Both the position numbers and the translations under genes were made by a program. The notes beneath the pieces are model-generated. The model did not search any database, had not been told where the DNA came from, and saw nothing but the letters and a program-made list of their open reading frames with translations. Positions 54,637 to 63,881 of a stretch of DNA of 64,000 nucleotides are shown one piece after another. Position 1 is the first letter of the stretch; each line of letters opens with the position of its first letter. The stretch is from Microbulbifer sp. ALW1 (GTDB taxonomy: Bacteria > Pseudomonadota > Gammaproteobacteria > Pseudomonadales > Cellvibrionaceae). The stretch lies in assembly GCF_009903625.1 (NCBI RefSeq), contig NZ_CP047569.1, positions 962,501-1,026,500 on the forward strand, given 5' to 3'.

Positions 54637-55836
54637 TTACACGAAAGGCTTGTCCAGCCAGGTTTCCTGCCAAGGCAGGCCGTACTTGTTGAGGTCGGCC
54701 ATAAAGGGATCCGGGTCCAGCTGTTCCATGTTCCACACGCCGGGCTTCATCCACTTGCCTTCCATCATCATCTTGGCGCCAATCATCGCCGGTACGCCGG
54801 TGGTGTAGGAAATCGCCTGGGACTGGACTTCCTTGAAGCACTCCTGGTGATCGCAGATGTTGTAGACGTAGTAAATCTTGTCTTCGCCACCGCCCTGTGG
54901 GGTACCCTTGATGATGTTGCCGATACAGGTTTTACCCTTGGTCAGCGGACCCAGGCTCGCCGGATCCGGCAGCAGCGCTTTCAGGAACTGAATCGGTACA
55001 ATTTGCTGGCCCTGGAATTCAATCGGCTCGATGCTGGTCATGCCCACATTCTGCAGCACTTCCAGGTGCTTCAGGTAGCTGGCACCAAAGGTCATCCAGA
55101 AGCGCGCGCGCTCGATTTCCGGGAAGTGCTTGGAAAGGGATTCCAGCTCTTCGTGGTACAGCAGGTAGAGGTCTTTTTCGCCAATACCTTCGGGGAATTC
55201 GAACACCCGCTTTTCTTCCATCGGCTTGGTGGTGATCCATTTGCCGTCTTCCCAGTAGCGGCCATTCGCGGTGATTTCGCGAATGTTGATTTCCGGGTTG
55301 AAGTTGGTGGCAAACGGCAGGCCGTGATCGCCGGCGTTACAGTCCAGGATGTCTAGGGTCTTGATGCGGTCGAAGTGGTGCTTCTTGGCATAGGCGGTAA
55401 ACACGCTGGTTACGCCGGGGTCAAAACCACTGCCCAGCAGTGCCATCAGGCCGGCTTTTTCGAACTTGTCCTGGTAGGCCCACTGCCAGCTGTACTCGAA
55501 CTTGGCCTCTTCCGGCGGCTCGTAGTTGGCGGTGTCCAGGTAGTGCACGCCGGTTTCCAGGCAGGCATCCATGATGTGCAGGTCCTGGTAGGGCAGGGCC
55601 ACGTTGATGACCATGTCCGGTTTGACCTTTTCGATCAGCGCGACCATTTCCCCGACGTTATCGGCGTCTACTTCCGCAGTGTTGATCTTGCGCGGCAGCA
55701 TATCGGCGATCTTGTCGCATTTGGATTTGGTGCGGCTGGCGAGGGTGATGTTCTCGAACACCTCTTCCACCTGCGCGCACTTGTGTGCAACCACCTGACC
55801 GACGCCGCCGGCGCCGACAATCAGAACATTGGCCAT
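54637..55836 (-). CDS. carboxynorspermidine/carboxyspermidine dehydrogenase (saccharopine-dehydrogenase-like)
   Basis: 399 residues. The N-terminal Rossmann motif is VGAGGVGQVVAHKCA; further landmarks are INVALPYQDLHIMDACLETGVHYLDTANY and GFDPGVTSVFTAYAKKH, the latter typical of the LYS9-like family used in polyamine synthesis. It condenses putrescine (or diaminopropane) with aspartate semialdehyde. A strong GGGAG site precedes the ATG; speA lies 39 nt upstream in the same direction. Confidence 0.93.
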   Translation of the reverse strand: MANVLIVGAGGVGQVVAHKCAQVEEVFENITLASRTKSKCDKIADMLPRKINTAEVDADNVGEMVALIEKVKPDMVINVALPYQDLHIMDACLETGVHYLDTANYEPPEEAKFEYSWQWAYQDKFEKAGLMALLGSGFDPGVTSVFTAYAKKHHFDRIKTLDILDCNAGDHGLPFATNFNPEINIREITANGRYWEDGKWITTKPMEEKRVFEFPEGIGEKDLYLLYHEELESLSKHFPEIERARFWMTFGASYLKHLEVLQNVGMTSIEPIEFQGQQIVPIQFLKALLPDPASLGPLTKGKTCIGNIIKGTPQGGGEDKIYYVYNICDHQECFKEVQSQAISYTTGVPAMIGAKMMMEGKWMKPGVWNMEQLDPDPFMADLNKYGLPWQETWLDKPFV

Positions 55837-55875
55837 TTTTTTCTCCCTGTTCCTTTTATTGGGGAAACCAATAGA

Positions 55876-57798
55876 TTATTTCTCGAAGTAGGTGTAACCG
55901 CTCATGCTTGCCGTGTAAGTATGCAAAATATCCTTACGCTGCTGCGCGGTGATACGCTTCTCTTTTACCGCTTTTTCCGCCAGTTTGCGGAAACGCTCGA
56001 ACAGATCCTGCGGCGAGTACTCTACATAGCTGAGTACATCGGCGATGCTGTCACCCTGGATCTCACGGCTGTAATCCACATGGCCGTCCTCGTCGATCCG
56101 CACGCTCACCACATTGGTATCACCAAACAGGTTGTGCAGGTCACCCAGTGTTTCCTGATACGCACCTACCAGGAAAGTTCCCAGAATATATTCTTCGCCT
56201 TCCCTCAATGGATGCAGCGGCAATGTCTTGCGCACATCCTGGCGATCGATAAAGCGGTCGATCTTGCCGTCGCAGTCGCAGGTAATATCCGCAATGATTG
56301 CCGAACGGGTCGGCGCCTCATTCAGGCGGTGTACCGGCACCAGCGGGAACAGCTGATCAATCGCCCAGATATCCGGCAGCGACTGGAACACGCTCACATT
56401 CGCGTAATAAATGTCGGACAGCACCTCGGGCAGTGCCTGCAGGTCTATCGGTACCTGCTCCACTTCGTCCAGCAGTTTGCGAATTTTCTGCGCGCACTGC
56501 AGGAACAGGTTTTCCGCCAGCGCACGATCCCGCAGGCTTACCTGGCCGTGCAGATAGAGAGCGCGGATTTCATCGCGGTAGTAGAGCCCGTCGTTGTAAC
56601 TTTCCTGCAAATTCTTCGGTGTCACACTCTGCAGCGCGTGCTGCAGATTCTTCAGCATCGGGTGCGCGTCTTCACCGATGCGGTCTTCTTCCAGCTCGAT
56701 GGGTTCGAAGCTGGTGGTGTCCAGAATATTGAACAGCAGCACCGACGAGTAGGCTACCGTGGCGCGACCCGATTCGGTAATGATCACCGGGTGTTCCACG
56801 CCCTCGCTGTCCAGGGTGCCCATGATGGCTTCCACCACGTCCACGCAGTACTCGTCCAGGGAGTAGTTCTTGGAGTGGGTGTAGTTGGTCTTGGATCCAT
56901 CGTAGTCCACCGCCAGGCCGCCACCCAGGTCCAGGTAGCCCATGGCTGCACCTTCTTCCACCAGGTCGGCGTAGTAGCGGCAGGCTTCCAGCACGCCGGT
57001 GCGGATGTCGCGGATGTTCGGTACCTGCGATCCCAGATGGTAGTGCAGCAGCTTCAGGCAGTGCAGCATGTCGTGGTCGCGCAGTTTGTCCACCATCGCG
57101 ATCAGGTCGTTACTGCCGAGACCGAAAATACTGCGGTCGCCACTGGTGGCATTCCAGTAGCCGCCCACTTTGCTGGCAAGTTTGACCCTTACACCGATGT
57201 TCGGCTCTACCTTTTCGCGCTCGGCACAGCGGATGATGGTGTCCACCTCGGAGGGGGTTTCCACCACGAAGAATACCTGTACGCCAAGGCGCTGTGCCTG
57301 AAGGCCCAGGTTGATGAACTCTTCGTCCTTGTAGCCGTTGCACACAATCAGCGCGTCGGTATTGTCGAGGATCGACAGTGCCGCAATCAGCTCTGCCTTG
57401 CTGCCCGCTTCCAGGCCGTGACCGAACTGGCGACCGGCCTTGGCGATCTCCTCGATCACCTGGCACTGCTGGTTCACCTTGATCGGGAAAACGCCGCGGA
57501 ATTTGTTGCGGTAGCCACTGCTCTCGATGGCGCTGCGGAAGGAGTTGTTAATGCGCGCAACCTGGGCGTCGAGCAGATTCTCGAAACGCACCAGCAATGG
57601 CATGCCGAGGCCGCGCTCGGTAGCGCCGTGGGCAATGTCGAGCAGAGACACGGCGTGCAAGTCGCCGGCCTCGTTTTTGACTTCAACCGTTATCTCGCCG
57701 GACGGATTCAAATTGAAATAACCGGCGCCCCAGTTGCGGATGCCGTACAGCTCTGCGGAGTCTTCGCAGGTCCAGTTTTCGATCTGTTCTTGTTTCAT
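55876..57798 (-). CDS. speA: biosynthetic arginine decarboxylase
   Basis: 640 residues from the ATG at 57798 (GAGGCG upstream), the usual SpeA length. PLP Lys107 in GVFPIKVNQQ. LDLGGGLAVDYDGSKTNY and ITESGRATVAYSSVLLF are SpeA signatures. It turns arginine into agmatine. First gene of the polyamine cluster; the long frame on the opposite strand is a shadow. Confidence 0.96.
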   Translation of the reverse strand: MKQEQIENWTCEDSAELYGIRNWGAGYFNLNPSGEITVEVKNEAGDLHAVSLLDIAHGATERGLGMPLLVRFENLLDAQVARINNSFRSAIESSGYRNKFRGVFPIKVNQQCQVIEEIAKAGRQFGHGLEAGSKAELIAALSILDNTDALIVCNGYKDEEFINLGLQAQRLGVQVFFVVETPSEVDTIIRCAEREKVEPNIGVRVKLASKVGGYWNATSGDRSIFGLGSNDLIAMVDKLRDHDMLHCLKLLHYHLGSQVPNIRDIRTGVLEACRYYADLVEEGAAMGYLDLGGGLAVDYDGSKTNYTHSKNYSLDEYCVDVVEAIMGTLDSEGVEHPVIITESGRATVAYSSVLLFNILDTTSFEPIELEEDRIGEDAHPMLKNLQHALQSVTPKNLQESYNDGLYYRDEIRALYLHGQVSLRDRALAENLFLQCAQKIRKLLDEVEQVPIDLQALPEVLSDIYYANVSVFQSLPDIWAIDQLFPLVPVHRLNEAPTRSAIIADITCDCDGKIDRFIDRQDVRKTLPLHPLREGEEYILGTFLVGAYQETLGDLHNLFGDTNVVSVRIDEDGHVDYSREIQGDSIADVLSYVEYSPQDLFERFRKLAEKAVKEKRITAQQRKDILHTYTASMSGYTYFEK

Positions 57799-58096
57799 GG
57801 CGCCTCGTTTTAGGAAAGAGGAACGGTTTTTTAGTCCGGTAAATTGCTGGGTTATCAGGGGCGCGAATCTTGGGGCCAGAGTTTGCGGAAAGCAATAACT
57901 ATAGAAAAGAAAAATAACCTTTTTCAAAGATTAAAATTAAATTTTTGTTCGGTTTTATAGGGTGAAAAACCGTGAATTGCGAGTGTGGGGCGCAGATTCC
58001 GTTGAATTGGTAGAAAATTGTGCGTTGTCCCGCTGTCGCCGTGCGGTAACGGCAAGCCCTGCAGGAATTAGTGTGGCGAGATGGTGAAGCGGAAAT
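57799..58096 (-). other. speA promoter region
   Basis: About 300 non-coding bases. The stretch 57900-57972 is strongly AT-rich and contains the inverted repeat CGGTTTT-N9-AAAACCG (57950-57972), a possible operator or UP-element-like region for the polyamine genes. No gene is seen. Confidence 0.45.
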
Positions 58097-58128
58097 GTAA
58101 AAAAAGGCGACTCTTTACAGAGTCGCCG
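58097..58128 (-). terminator. terminator of the DUF6515-like gene
   Basis: GGCGACTCT/AGAGTCGCC (58106-58127) with a 4-nt loop is followed on the minus strand by T7. It lies about 95 nt after the stop and insulates speA. Confidence 0.88.
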
Positions 58129-58223
58129 GAGATAAAACCGAATCAATATTCGGTTAGTTGGGGTTTGTGCCTGTGACTAAGGCCAGTGACATCCTGTGAA
58201 GGGAATTCTTGCCGAGTGCCCGG

Positions 58224-58946
58224 TTAGAAGAACCCCGGGTTGGCCACCACCAGGTAGCCGCGGCGGTGGTTGTCCCAGCGGTAATAGGTGTCATAAGCCG
58301 TGTAGTAGCTGAGGCCGTTGAAGCTTACGGTTACCGCAGTCGTCGGCAAGGTGTGCACCAGGGCACCGACCGGGGCGTGGGCGACGGTATAGCCGGCGCC
58401 GTAAGGACGGTAAAAGATACCGTCACTGAAGTAATACCCCAGACCGCCAAACGTCAGGCTTACATAGTGCTGCGGCAGGCGAGTCCAGCGATAGCCATAG
58501 CCGTAGTGGGCCGGGCGCCAGCGGTGCTTGTGCGGGCGGTGATGCGGTTTATGTCGGGGTTTGTAATGGCGGTCATTGTGCTTGTAGCCGTGCCCGTGTC
58601 CGCGATCGTCCCGGTGGCGATTCTTGTCATAGCGGGAGTCGTAACCCACATACTTCACGTATTTGCGGTCATCCTTGCGCGTGTGGTTTCTGTCCTGGTT
58701 GCCATTGTGATCCCCACGCCAGTTGTTTCCACCTTTGTGGTGATCCTGCTTTTGACGACTCTGGTCGCGATTCTGCTTGCGATTCTCGATATCGCGCACC
58801 TTGTTGTGGTGCCCGCGCTGCTCCTGGACAAACCGGTTCTTGTGGTCGCGGTCATTGCGGTGGTGGCGGTCGTCCCGGTCCGCCAGTGCCGGGCCGGCAA
58901 CCAGCAGCAGGCTGGCAGTGGTGATGGCAGTGATCAGTGTTTTCAT
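58224..58946 (-). CDS. secreted DUF6515-like protein, very basic
   Basis: 240 residues with a signal peptide (ending PALA). Residues about 23-140 are an extremely polar His/Arg/Lys/Asp-rich region without structure-like pattern. The C-terminal part repeats the core of the 51458-52111 protein: GGLGYYFSDGIFYRPYGAGYTVAHAPVGALVHTLP and GLSYYTAYDTYYRW. Likely periplasmic or surface. Function unknown. Confidence 0.68.
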   Translation of the reverse strand: MKTLITAITTASLLLVAGPALADRDDRHHRNDRDHKNRFVQEQRGHHNKVRDIENRKQNRDQSRQKQDHHKGGNNWRGDHNGNQDRNHTRKDDRKYVKYVGYDSRYDKNRHRDDRGHGHGYKHNDRHYKPRHKPHHRPHKHRWRPAHYGYGYRWTRLPQHYVSLTFGGLGYYFSDGIFYRPYGAGYTVAHAPVGALVHTLPTTAVTVSFNGLSYYTAYDTYYRWDNHRRGYLVVANPGFF

Positions 58947-59184
58947 GGTCTCTCTCCAATCGCCGCCGGTGCGGCTTATCAGGTAGCCCCGGGTGTTGAA
59001 GGGCTGCTTTCTCTGTCATTGGGGGCCATTCTGCGGGCTGTACACTGAATCCTTCCTGAATCGCCCCCAGAAAATTGCCAGACAGGTCGCAAAAACCGAA
59101 TCTGACCAATGTTTCCCAATTTGTCGTAGTCGGGAGAGGGGGGGTAATATGCCGCCCGTGTACACCTCTGGCGGAACCCCGGCA

Positions 59185-60033
59185 ATGCAAGTTTTTCACC
59201 ATGTGGCCAGCCTGCGCGACGCGCTGGCAGAGGCCCGCCGCGATGGCAAGACCATCGGTTTCGTGCCCACCATGGGCAATCTCCACGACGCACATATCGA
59301 GCTGGTCAGGCTGGCTCAACAGCAATGTGACCTGGTGGTGGTCTCCATCTTCGTCAACCGCCTGCAATTTGGCCTGAACGAGGACTGGGACACCTACCCC
59401 CGCACCATGCAGGAAGATATGGCCAGACTCCGCGCGGCCAACTGTGACTACCTGTTCCACCCCGACGAAAGTGAGATCTACCCCAATGGCATGGACCAGC
59501 AGACCAAGGTGATCTGCCCGGCCATGACCGATGTGCTCTGCGGCGCGAGCCGTCCGGGACACTTCGAGGGCGTTACCACGGTGGTGGCAAAGCTGTTCAA
59601 CATCGTGCAGCCGAACAAGGCGGTTTTCGGTATCAAGGATTTCCAGCAGCTGGCGGTGATCCGGCGCATGGTGGAAGACCTGTGTATGCCGGTAGAGGTA
59701 GTGGCGGCACCGGTGCACCGGGAGACGGATGGCCTGGCAATGAGCTCGCGCAATGGCTATCTCACCGAAGAGGAGCGCCCGAAGGTAGCGATTCTGAACC
59801 AGTCATTGAACTGGGCGCGTACCGAAATCGAAAATGGTCGCCGGGACTTTGCGGCGCTGGAGGATGAAGCCAGGACGCGGATCGAAAACGCGGGCTTCAA
59901 GGTGGACTATTTCTCCATCTGCAACAGCAAGGATTTGCAGCCGGCGGCACACGATGACCGCGAGATCACACTACTGGGGGCTATGTACACCAGCGGTGCT
60001 CGCCTGATCGATAACGTATCTTTGAGTATGTGA
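59185..60033 (+). CDS. panC: pantothenate synthetase
   Basis: 282 residues from the ATG at 59185, which aligns with the family start ([14 protein letters not shown]). An ATG at 59149 behind a G-rich run would add 12 residues. The core reads [44 protein letters not shown] and DGLAMSSRN. It joins pantoate and beta-alanine. Two near-invariant positions differ: Ala36 where the HxGH motif has Gly, and Arg59 where the family has Pro. panD follows directly; panB is not in the window. Confidence 0.9.
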   Translation: MQVFHHVASLRDALAEARRDGKTIGFVPTMGNLHDAHIELVRLAQQQCDLVVVSIFVNRLQFGLNEDWDTYPRTMQEDMARLRAANCDYLFHPDESEIYPNGMDQQTKVICPAMTDVLCGASRPGHFEGVTTVVAKLFNIVQPNKAVFGIKDFQQLAVIRRMVEDLCMPVEVVAAPVHRETDGLAMSSRNGYLTEEERPKVAILNQSLNWARTEIENGRRDFAALEDEARTRIENAGFKVDYFSICNSKDLQPAAHDDREITLLGAMYTSGARLIDNVSLSM

Positions 60034-60044
60034 GGGAGTCCGTT

Positions 60045-60431
60045 ATGCAAATTGAGATGCTGAAGGGCAAGCTGCATATGGCGGCGGTGACTCAGGCGGA
60101 GCTGTGGTATGACGGTTCCTGCGCGATTGATGAAGACCTGGTGGAGCTGGCCGGGCTGCGCGAGTTTGAGAAGATCGATATTTACAACGTCTCCAACGGC
60201 GAGCGCTTCCACACCTATGTGATTCTGGCGGAGCGCGGCTCTGGCATCATTTCCATGAATGGCGCTGCGGCGCGCCGGGTTCAGGTTGGCGACCGCATTA
60301 TCATTGCTGCTTATGCGCAAATGTCCGAAACCGAGGCCGATACATTCAAGCCCAGGCTGGTCTACCTGGACGAGCGCAACCGCGTAGAGCGCAGCACCAA
60401 CGCGATTCCGGTGCAGATGGCCGAGGCCTGA
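60045..60431 (+). CDS. panD: aspartate 1-decarboxylase
   Basis: 128 residues from the ATG at 60045 behind GGGAG. The self-cleavage site G-S in [13 protein letters not shown] yields the pyruvoyl group. It makes beta-alanine from aspartate, the co-substrate of PanC encoded 11 nt upstream, so the two are co-expressed. Confidence 0.95.
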   Translation: MQIEMLKGKLHMAAVTQAELWYDGSCAIDEDLVELAGLREFEKIDIYNVSNGERFHTYVILAERGSGIISMNGAAARRVQVGDRIIIAAYAQMSETEADTFKPRLVYLDERNRVERSTNAIPVQMAEA

Positions 60432-60475
60432 TCCTCCTCACTGCTATATTCCAGGTTTCACCTGTGCGCAGTAGC

Positions 60476-60506
60476 GATCATTGATCGCGACTGCGCAACT
60501 TTCCTG
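60476..60506 (+). other. long hairpin after panD
   Basis: GCGCAGTaGCGATC/GATCGCgACTGCGC, a 14-bp stem with one mismatch and a 3-nt loop, 45 nt after the panD stop. A T tract is lacking, so it is a weak terminator or a 3'-end stabiliser. The rest of 60432-60709 should hold the promoter of the Crp/Fnr gene. Confidence 0.55.
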
Positions 60507-60709
60507 AGCCTTCCCTTTCTTTCGAATGCATGTGCGTCACCAGTGCCATTGTTGATCCAGTGTGTGTTCTGCACTGAAGGAAACGGGCGTCTTTCCCCGC
60601 TGAATGGTGATCTTGTCACCTGATTGCGTTTGTTTTTTTCATGTATGTGCCTTTAATTCAGGCGGCAGTAACATAACAAGTCCCGGCCGGTGCGAATGGA
60701 GCTCTGTTT

Positions 60710-61405
60710 GTGAAACACGAAGACATAAAGCAAACCCTGCTGGATAGCCACTGGTTCCAGGGGTTACCCGATGATGTGATCGAGCAGATGATTGCCGGCG
60801 CAAAACTGAAGAGCTTTACCGATGGCCAGTACCTCTACAGCAAAGGTGATGAGCCCGATGGCCTCTACGCAATTTTACAGGGGGCGGTAGTGGCGGAAAT
60901 CAACAGCAAGGAGGGCAAGTGTGCGGTGATGGGCATCCTGGAGAAAGGCAGCTGGGTGGGTGAAGTCTCCGTATTTGACGATGGTCCCAGGCCCAGTGAC
61001 GCCGTGGCCAGAGGCAGCGCTCAGCTGCTGTTTGTTCCAAAAGAGAAGTTTCAGGCGCTGCTGGAAGAACAGCCGCGGCTTTATCGCCACTTTATTCGTC
61101 AGGTGTGCAAACGCTATCGCAGCGGACTGCGAATGCTTGAGGCCAGCCTGATTCGTTCGCTGCCGGAGCGGCTGGCCTTGCGGCTAATGGATTTGGCCAC
61201 CGGCTATGCCGAGTACCGTATTGGTGACCAGGAAGTTAGCCTGAGCGTATCGCAGGAGGAGCTGGCATTGCTGGCCGGGACCACGCGACAGCGGATCAAT
61301 CAGGAACTGAAAAAGTGGGAGAAAGCCGGTTGGGTCAGCCTGGGGTACGGCACCATAACCATCCATGACTGTAACGCACTGGAAAGTTTACTTTCGACGA
61401 GCTGA
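60710..61405 (+). CDS. Crp/Fnr-family transcription regulator
   Basis: 231 residues with a GTG start at 60710 after GGAG. The N-terminal cyclic-nucleotide-type domain (about 20-130) includes LYSKGDEPDGLYAILQGAVVAEI and GSWVGEVSVFDDGPRPSDAVA; it lacks the Cys set of Fnr. The C-terminal Crp-type winged helix (about 150-225) has VSQEELALLAGTTRQRINQELKKWEKAGWV. Ligand unknown. It precedes a TonB receptor gene whose upstream region is full of inverted repeats, so it may control that gene (inference). Confidence 0.88.
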   Translation: MKHEDIKQTLLDSHWFQGLPDDVIEQMIAGAKLKSFTDGQYLYSKGDEPDGLYAILQGAVVAEINSKEGKCAVMGILEKGSWVGEVSVFDDGPRPSDAVARGSAQLLFVPKEKFQALLEEQPRLYRHFIRQVCKRYRSGLRMLEASLIRSLPERLALRLMDLATGYAEYRIGDQEVSLSVSQEELALLAGTTRQRINQELKKWEKAGWVSLGYGTITIHDCNALESLLSTS

Positions 61406-61423
61406 GGGGGGTTCTTTCTGGAG

Positions 61424-61497
61424 TGTCCGAATTCGGACAGTTATGCCCGGAAAGGGCATATTAGCATCGAGCACAGCTGTCAGGGGCTGCCCTGACA
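61424..61497 (+). promoter_or_regulatory. three inverted repeats before the TonB receptor gene
   Basis: In 74 bases: the perfect 16-bp palindrome TGTCCGAATTCGGACA (61424-61439), TATGCCC-N5-GGGCATA (61442-61460) and the hairpin TGTCAGGG-GCTG-CCCTGACA (61478-61497). The last could be a 3' hairpin of the regulator gene; the others look like operators. None matches the Crp, Fnr or Fur consensus. Confidence 0.55.
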
Positions 61498-61537
61498 AAA
61501 TCATTCAGATAACAATAAATCCTGAGAGAAAGTGCCG

Positions 61538-63760
61538 ATGAACACCCGAATTATGCCTTTGCATGCACGCCGCCTGCTGGCCCTCGCCATTAGCGGCGCC
61601 ACCCTGATTCCCTCGCTGTCCCTGGCCGCACAGAATGCGACTCTTGAGGAAGTGACAGTCACTGCGCAGAAGCGCCAGGAGCGCGCGCTGGAAGTACCCA
61701 TCTCCATTGCTGCGCTGAGTGCCAACGCCCTTGAGCAGAGCGGTATCAAGGAAGTGAAAGATCTTGGCGAAATGGCGCCCAATGTCCAGATCAGCCAGGA
61801 CAGTGATTTCTCCTCCCGCATCACCATCCGCGGCGTCGGTGCCAATAGCCGCAATATCGGCTTTGATACCCGGGTGGGTGTGTATCTCGATGGGATTTAC
61901 CTGGGGCAGTCACCGGCGGTGAACCAGGGGCTACTCGACCTGGAACGGGTGGAAGTACTGCGCGGTCCCCAGGGCACCCTGTTCGGTAAAAACACCGTGG
62001 CCGGTGCAGTGAACCTGATTTCCCGCAAGCCCAGTAATGAGCAGGAACTGGATCTTGGGATCAACATTGGCAACTTCAACAATCGCGAATTCCAGATCCG
62101 CGGCAATCTGCCTGTGTCCGATAGCACTGCGGTCTCGCTCAGCCTGAACCAGACCGAGCGCGATGGCTATATCAAGAATCTGTACAACGGCGACGACGTC
62201 AATGGCCGTGATTCCACCTCGGGACGCGTCACCCTGCGCTCGGATCTGGCGGACAACCTGACGCTGAATCTCGCGGCCGATTACATGGCGCAGGATCGCT
62301 GGGGCTTCAACGGTGAACCGCTGACCCACGTGTTTGCTTTGGGCTATCCGGTCGAGGGCAACAACAAATACGAGATGTACCAGAATCGCACCGTGCCGGA
62401 AGACAAGGAACTCTGGGGTACTTCCGCCACGGTGGATTACGACATGGACAGCGGTTTTTCCTTTCGGTCGATTACCGCTTTCCGCAGTACCGACATGATT
62501 TACGGTACCGATGTGGATTTCACCGAGCTGGACCTGGTGAACACCGCCTACCACGATACTTATGACCAGATCACCCAGGAGTTTCAGCTGACTTCGCCGG
62601 CGGATTCTGCGCTGTCTTATGTGCTGGGTCTCTACTACTTTGCCCAGGATAGTGACACCGAGCGCAACGCACTGGCCGGGGAGCACGCGGGCATTCTGGG
62701 GCTGACACCGTTCTCTACTGCAGTTGCCTACGGTGGCACCGTCGACACAAAAAGCTACGCCATCTTTGCCAATGGTAATTACGATCTCACCGATCGCCTG
62801 AATCTCGGCTTCGGTTTCCGCTACTCCCTGGAGACCAAGGATGTGGACTGGGCGATTGATGGCAGTGCTTCGGGCATCTTCAATATCGCCACAGGGGAAG
62901 TGCGGGATTCTCGCACCGATCGCGACTTTTCCCCCACGGTCAGCCTGAACTATTCGCTGGATGACAACAATTTTGTCTATGCGCGCGCCTCCACCGGTAT
63001 CAAGAGCGGTGGCTATAACCTCGACTTCATCAATGCCAACCAGTTTACCGGCAGTCCGGATGATATCGAGTTCGATACTGAGTCGGTGGTCAGTTATGAG
63101 TTGGGTTACAAGGCGGAATTGCTGGATCGCCGCCTGAGACTGAACGCGGCGTTGTTCAATTCCGTGTTTGACGACTATCAGGTAAACCAGTACATCGAAC
63201 TCGGCGGTGGCGGTACGGCGCTGACGATTACCAATGCGGCAGAAGTGGAAAGCAAGGGTGTCGAACTGGAGGCGACCTACGTGGCCACAGATAACCTGCA
63301 GTTGACCGCGGCGCTGGGCCTGCTGGACGCGCGCTTCAAACATTTCCCCGGTGGTGGTGACAACGGTGCCGATGCGTCTGGCAATGACCTGCCTTATGCA
63401 CCGGAAACTACCGCTTCCCTCGGTGTTCAGTACTACGTGCCGGTGCCGGCTCTGGCGGCCACGGTACTCCTGCGCACGGATTACAGTTACACCTCCGAGC
63501 GTTACATCAATCCCAGTAACAACGATGGCTTCAGCAACGGCGCCGTGGATGTCGCCTTTGATAAATTGGAAAGCTTCGACCTGATCAACGCCCGCGTTGG
63601 TCTGCTGGACGATGCCGATAAATGGGAAGTTTACCTGTGGGGGCGCAACCTCGCCGACAGTGATCACATGAACTACAGCTTCCGTGATTTCCTCGGCACT
63701 TACGTGGCCGGCTACGCAATGCCGAGAACCTACGGAGTGGAAGCCAAGTATCGTTTCTAA
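61538..63760 (+). CDS. TonB-dependent outer-membrane receptor
   Basis: 740 residues from the ATG at 61538; a GTG two codons earlier is possible. The signal peptide ends near LSLAA. The TonB-box-like segment LEEVTVTAQKRQERALEVPISIAA, a plug with IRGVGANSRNIGFDTRVGVYLDGIYLGQSPAVNQGLLDLERVEVLRGPQGTLFGKNTVAG, and a barrel ending in AKYRF are all present. It resembles the receptor at 6111-8279 in build but not closely in the barrel. Substrate unknown. It is followed by a terminator and then by a gene for a secreted protein. Confidence 0.92.
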   Translation: MNTRIMPLHARRLLALAISGATLIPSLSLAAQNATLEEVTVTAQKRQERALEVPISIAALSANALEQSGIKEVKDLGEMAPNVQISQDSDFSSRITIRGVGANSRNIGFDTRVGVYLDGIYLGQSPAVNQGLLDLERVEVLRGPQGTLFGKNTVAGAVNLISRKPSNEQELDLGINIGNFNNREFQIRGNLPVSDSTAVSLSLNQTERDGYIKNLYNGDDVNGRDSTSGRVTLRSDLADNLTLNLAADYMAQDRWGFNGEPLTHVFALGYPVEGNNKYEMYQNRTVPEDKELWGTSATVDYDMDSGFSFRSITAFRSTDMIYGTDVDFTELDLVNTAYHDTYDQITQEFQLTSPADSALSYVLGLYYFAQDSDTERNALAGEHAGILGLTPFSTAVAYGGTVDTKSYAIFANGNYDLTDRLNLGFGFRYSLETKDVDWAIDGSASGIFNIATGEVRDSRTDRDFSPTVSLNYSLDDNNFVYARASTGIKSGGYNLDFINANQFTGSPDDIEFDTESVVSYELGYKAELLDRRLRLNAALFNSVFDDYQVNQYIELGGGGTALTITNAAEVESKGVELEATYVATDNLQLTAALGLLDARFKHFPGGGDNGADASGNDLPYAPETTASLGVQYYVPVPALAATVLLRTDYSYTSERYINPSNNDGFSNGAVDVAFDKLESFDLINARVGLLDDADKWEVYLWGRNLADSDHMNYSFRDFLGTYVAGYAMPRTYGVEAKYRF

Positions 63761-63797
63761 TTTTCAGGAATCGAACCCAGAAATTAGTTAGCAGGGA

Positions 63798-63834
63798 AGG
63801 CTATTGATCGGAGACCGGTCAATAGCCCTTTTAT
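63798..63834 (+). terminator. terminator of the second TonB receptor gene
   Basis: GGCTATTGA/TCAATAGCC (63799-63827) with further CGG/CCG pairing in the loop, followed by CTTTTATTTT. Confidence 0.85.
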
Positions 63835-63881
63835 TTTCACGCTTTCAAATTGCACGAGTTACCGGATAGAGGGCGAATACG

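Noticed and set aside
55375..57813. An 812-codon open frame on the plus strand opposite the polyamine genes
   Set aside because: It runs antisense to two clearly identified genes (speA and the dehydrogenase), has no recognisable motif, no signal for translation, and a composition typical of the shadow of GC-rich codon use.
61424..61439. LexA or Fur box before the second TonB receptor gene
   Set aside because: TGTCCGAATTCGGACA does not fit CTGT-N8-ACAG in flanking bases or the GATAAT-type Fur pattern.
61931..63667. A 578-codon frame antisense to the second TonB receptor
   Set aside because: The plus strand encodes a well-formed receptor; the antisense product shows no family features.
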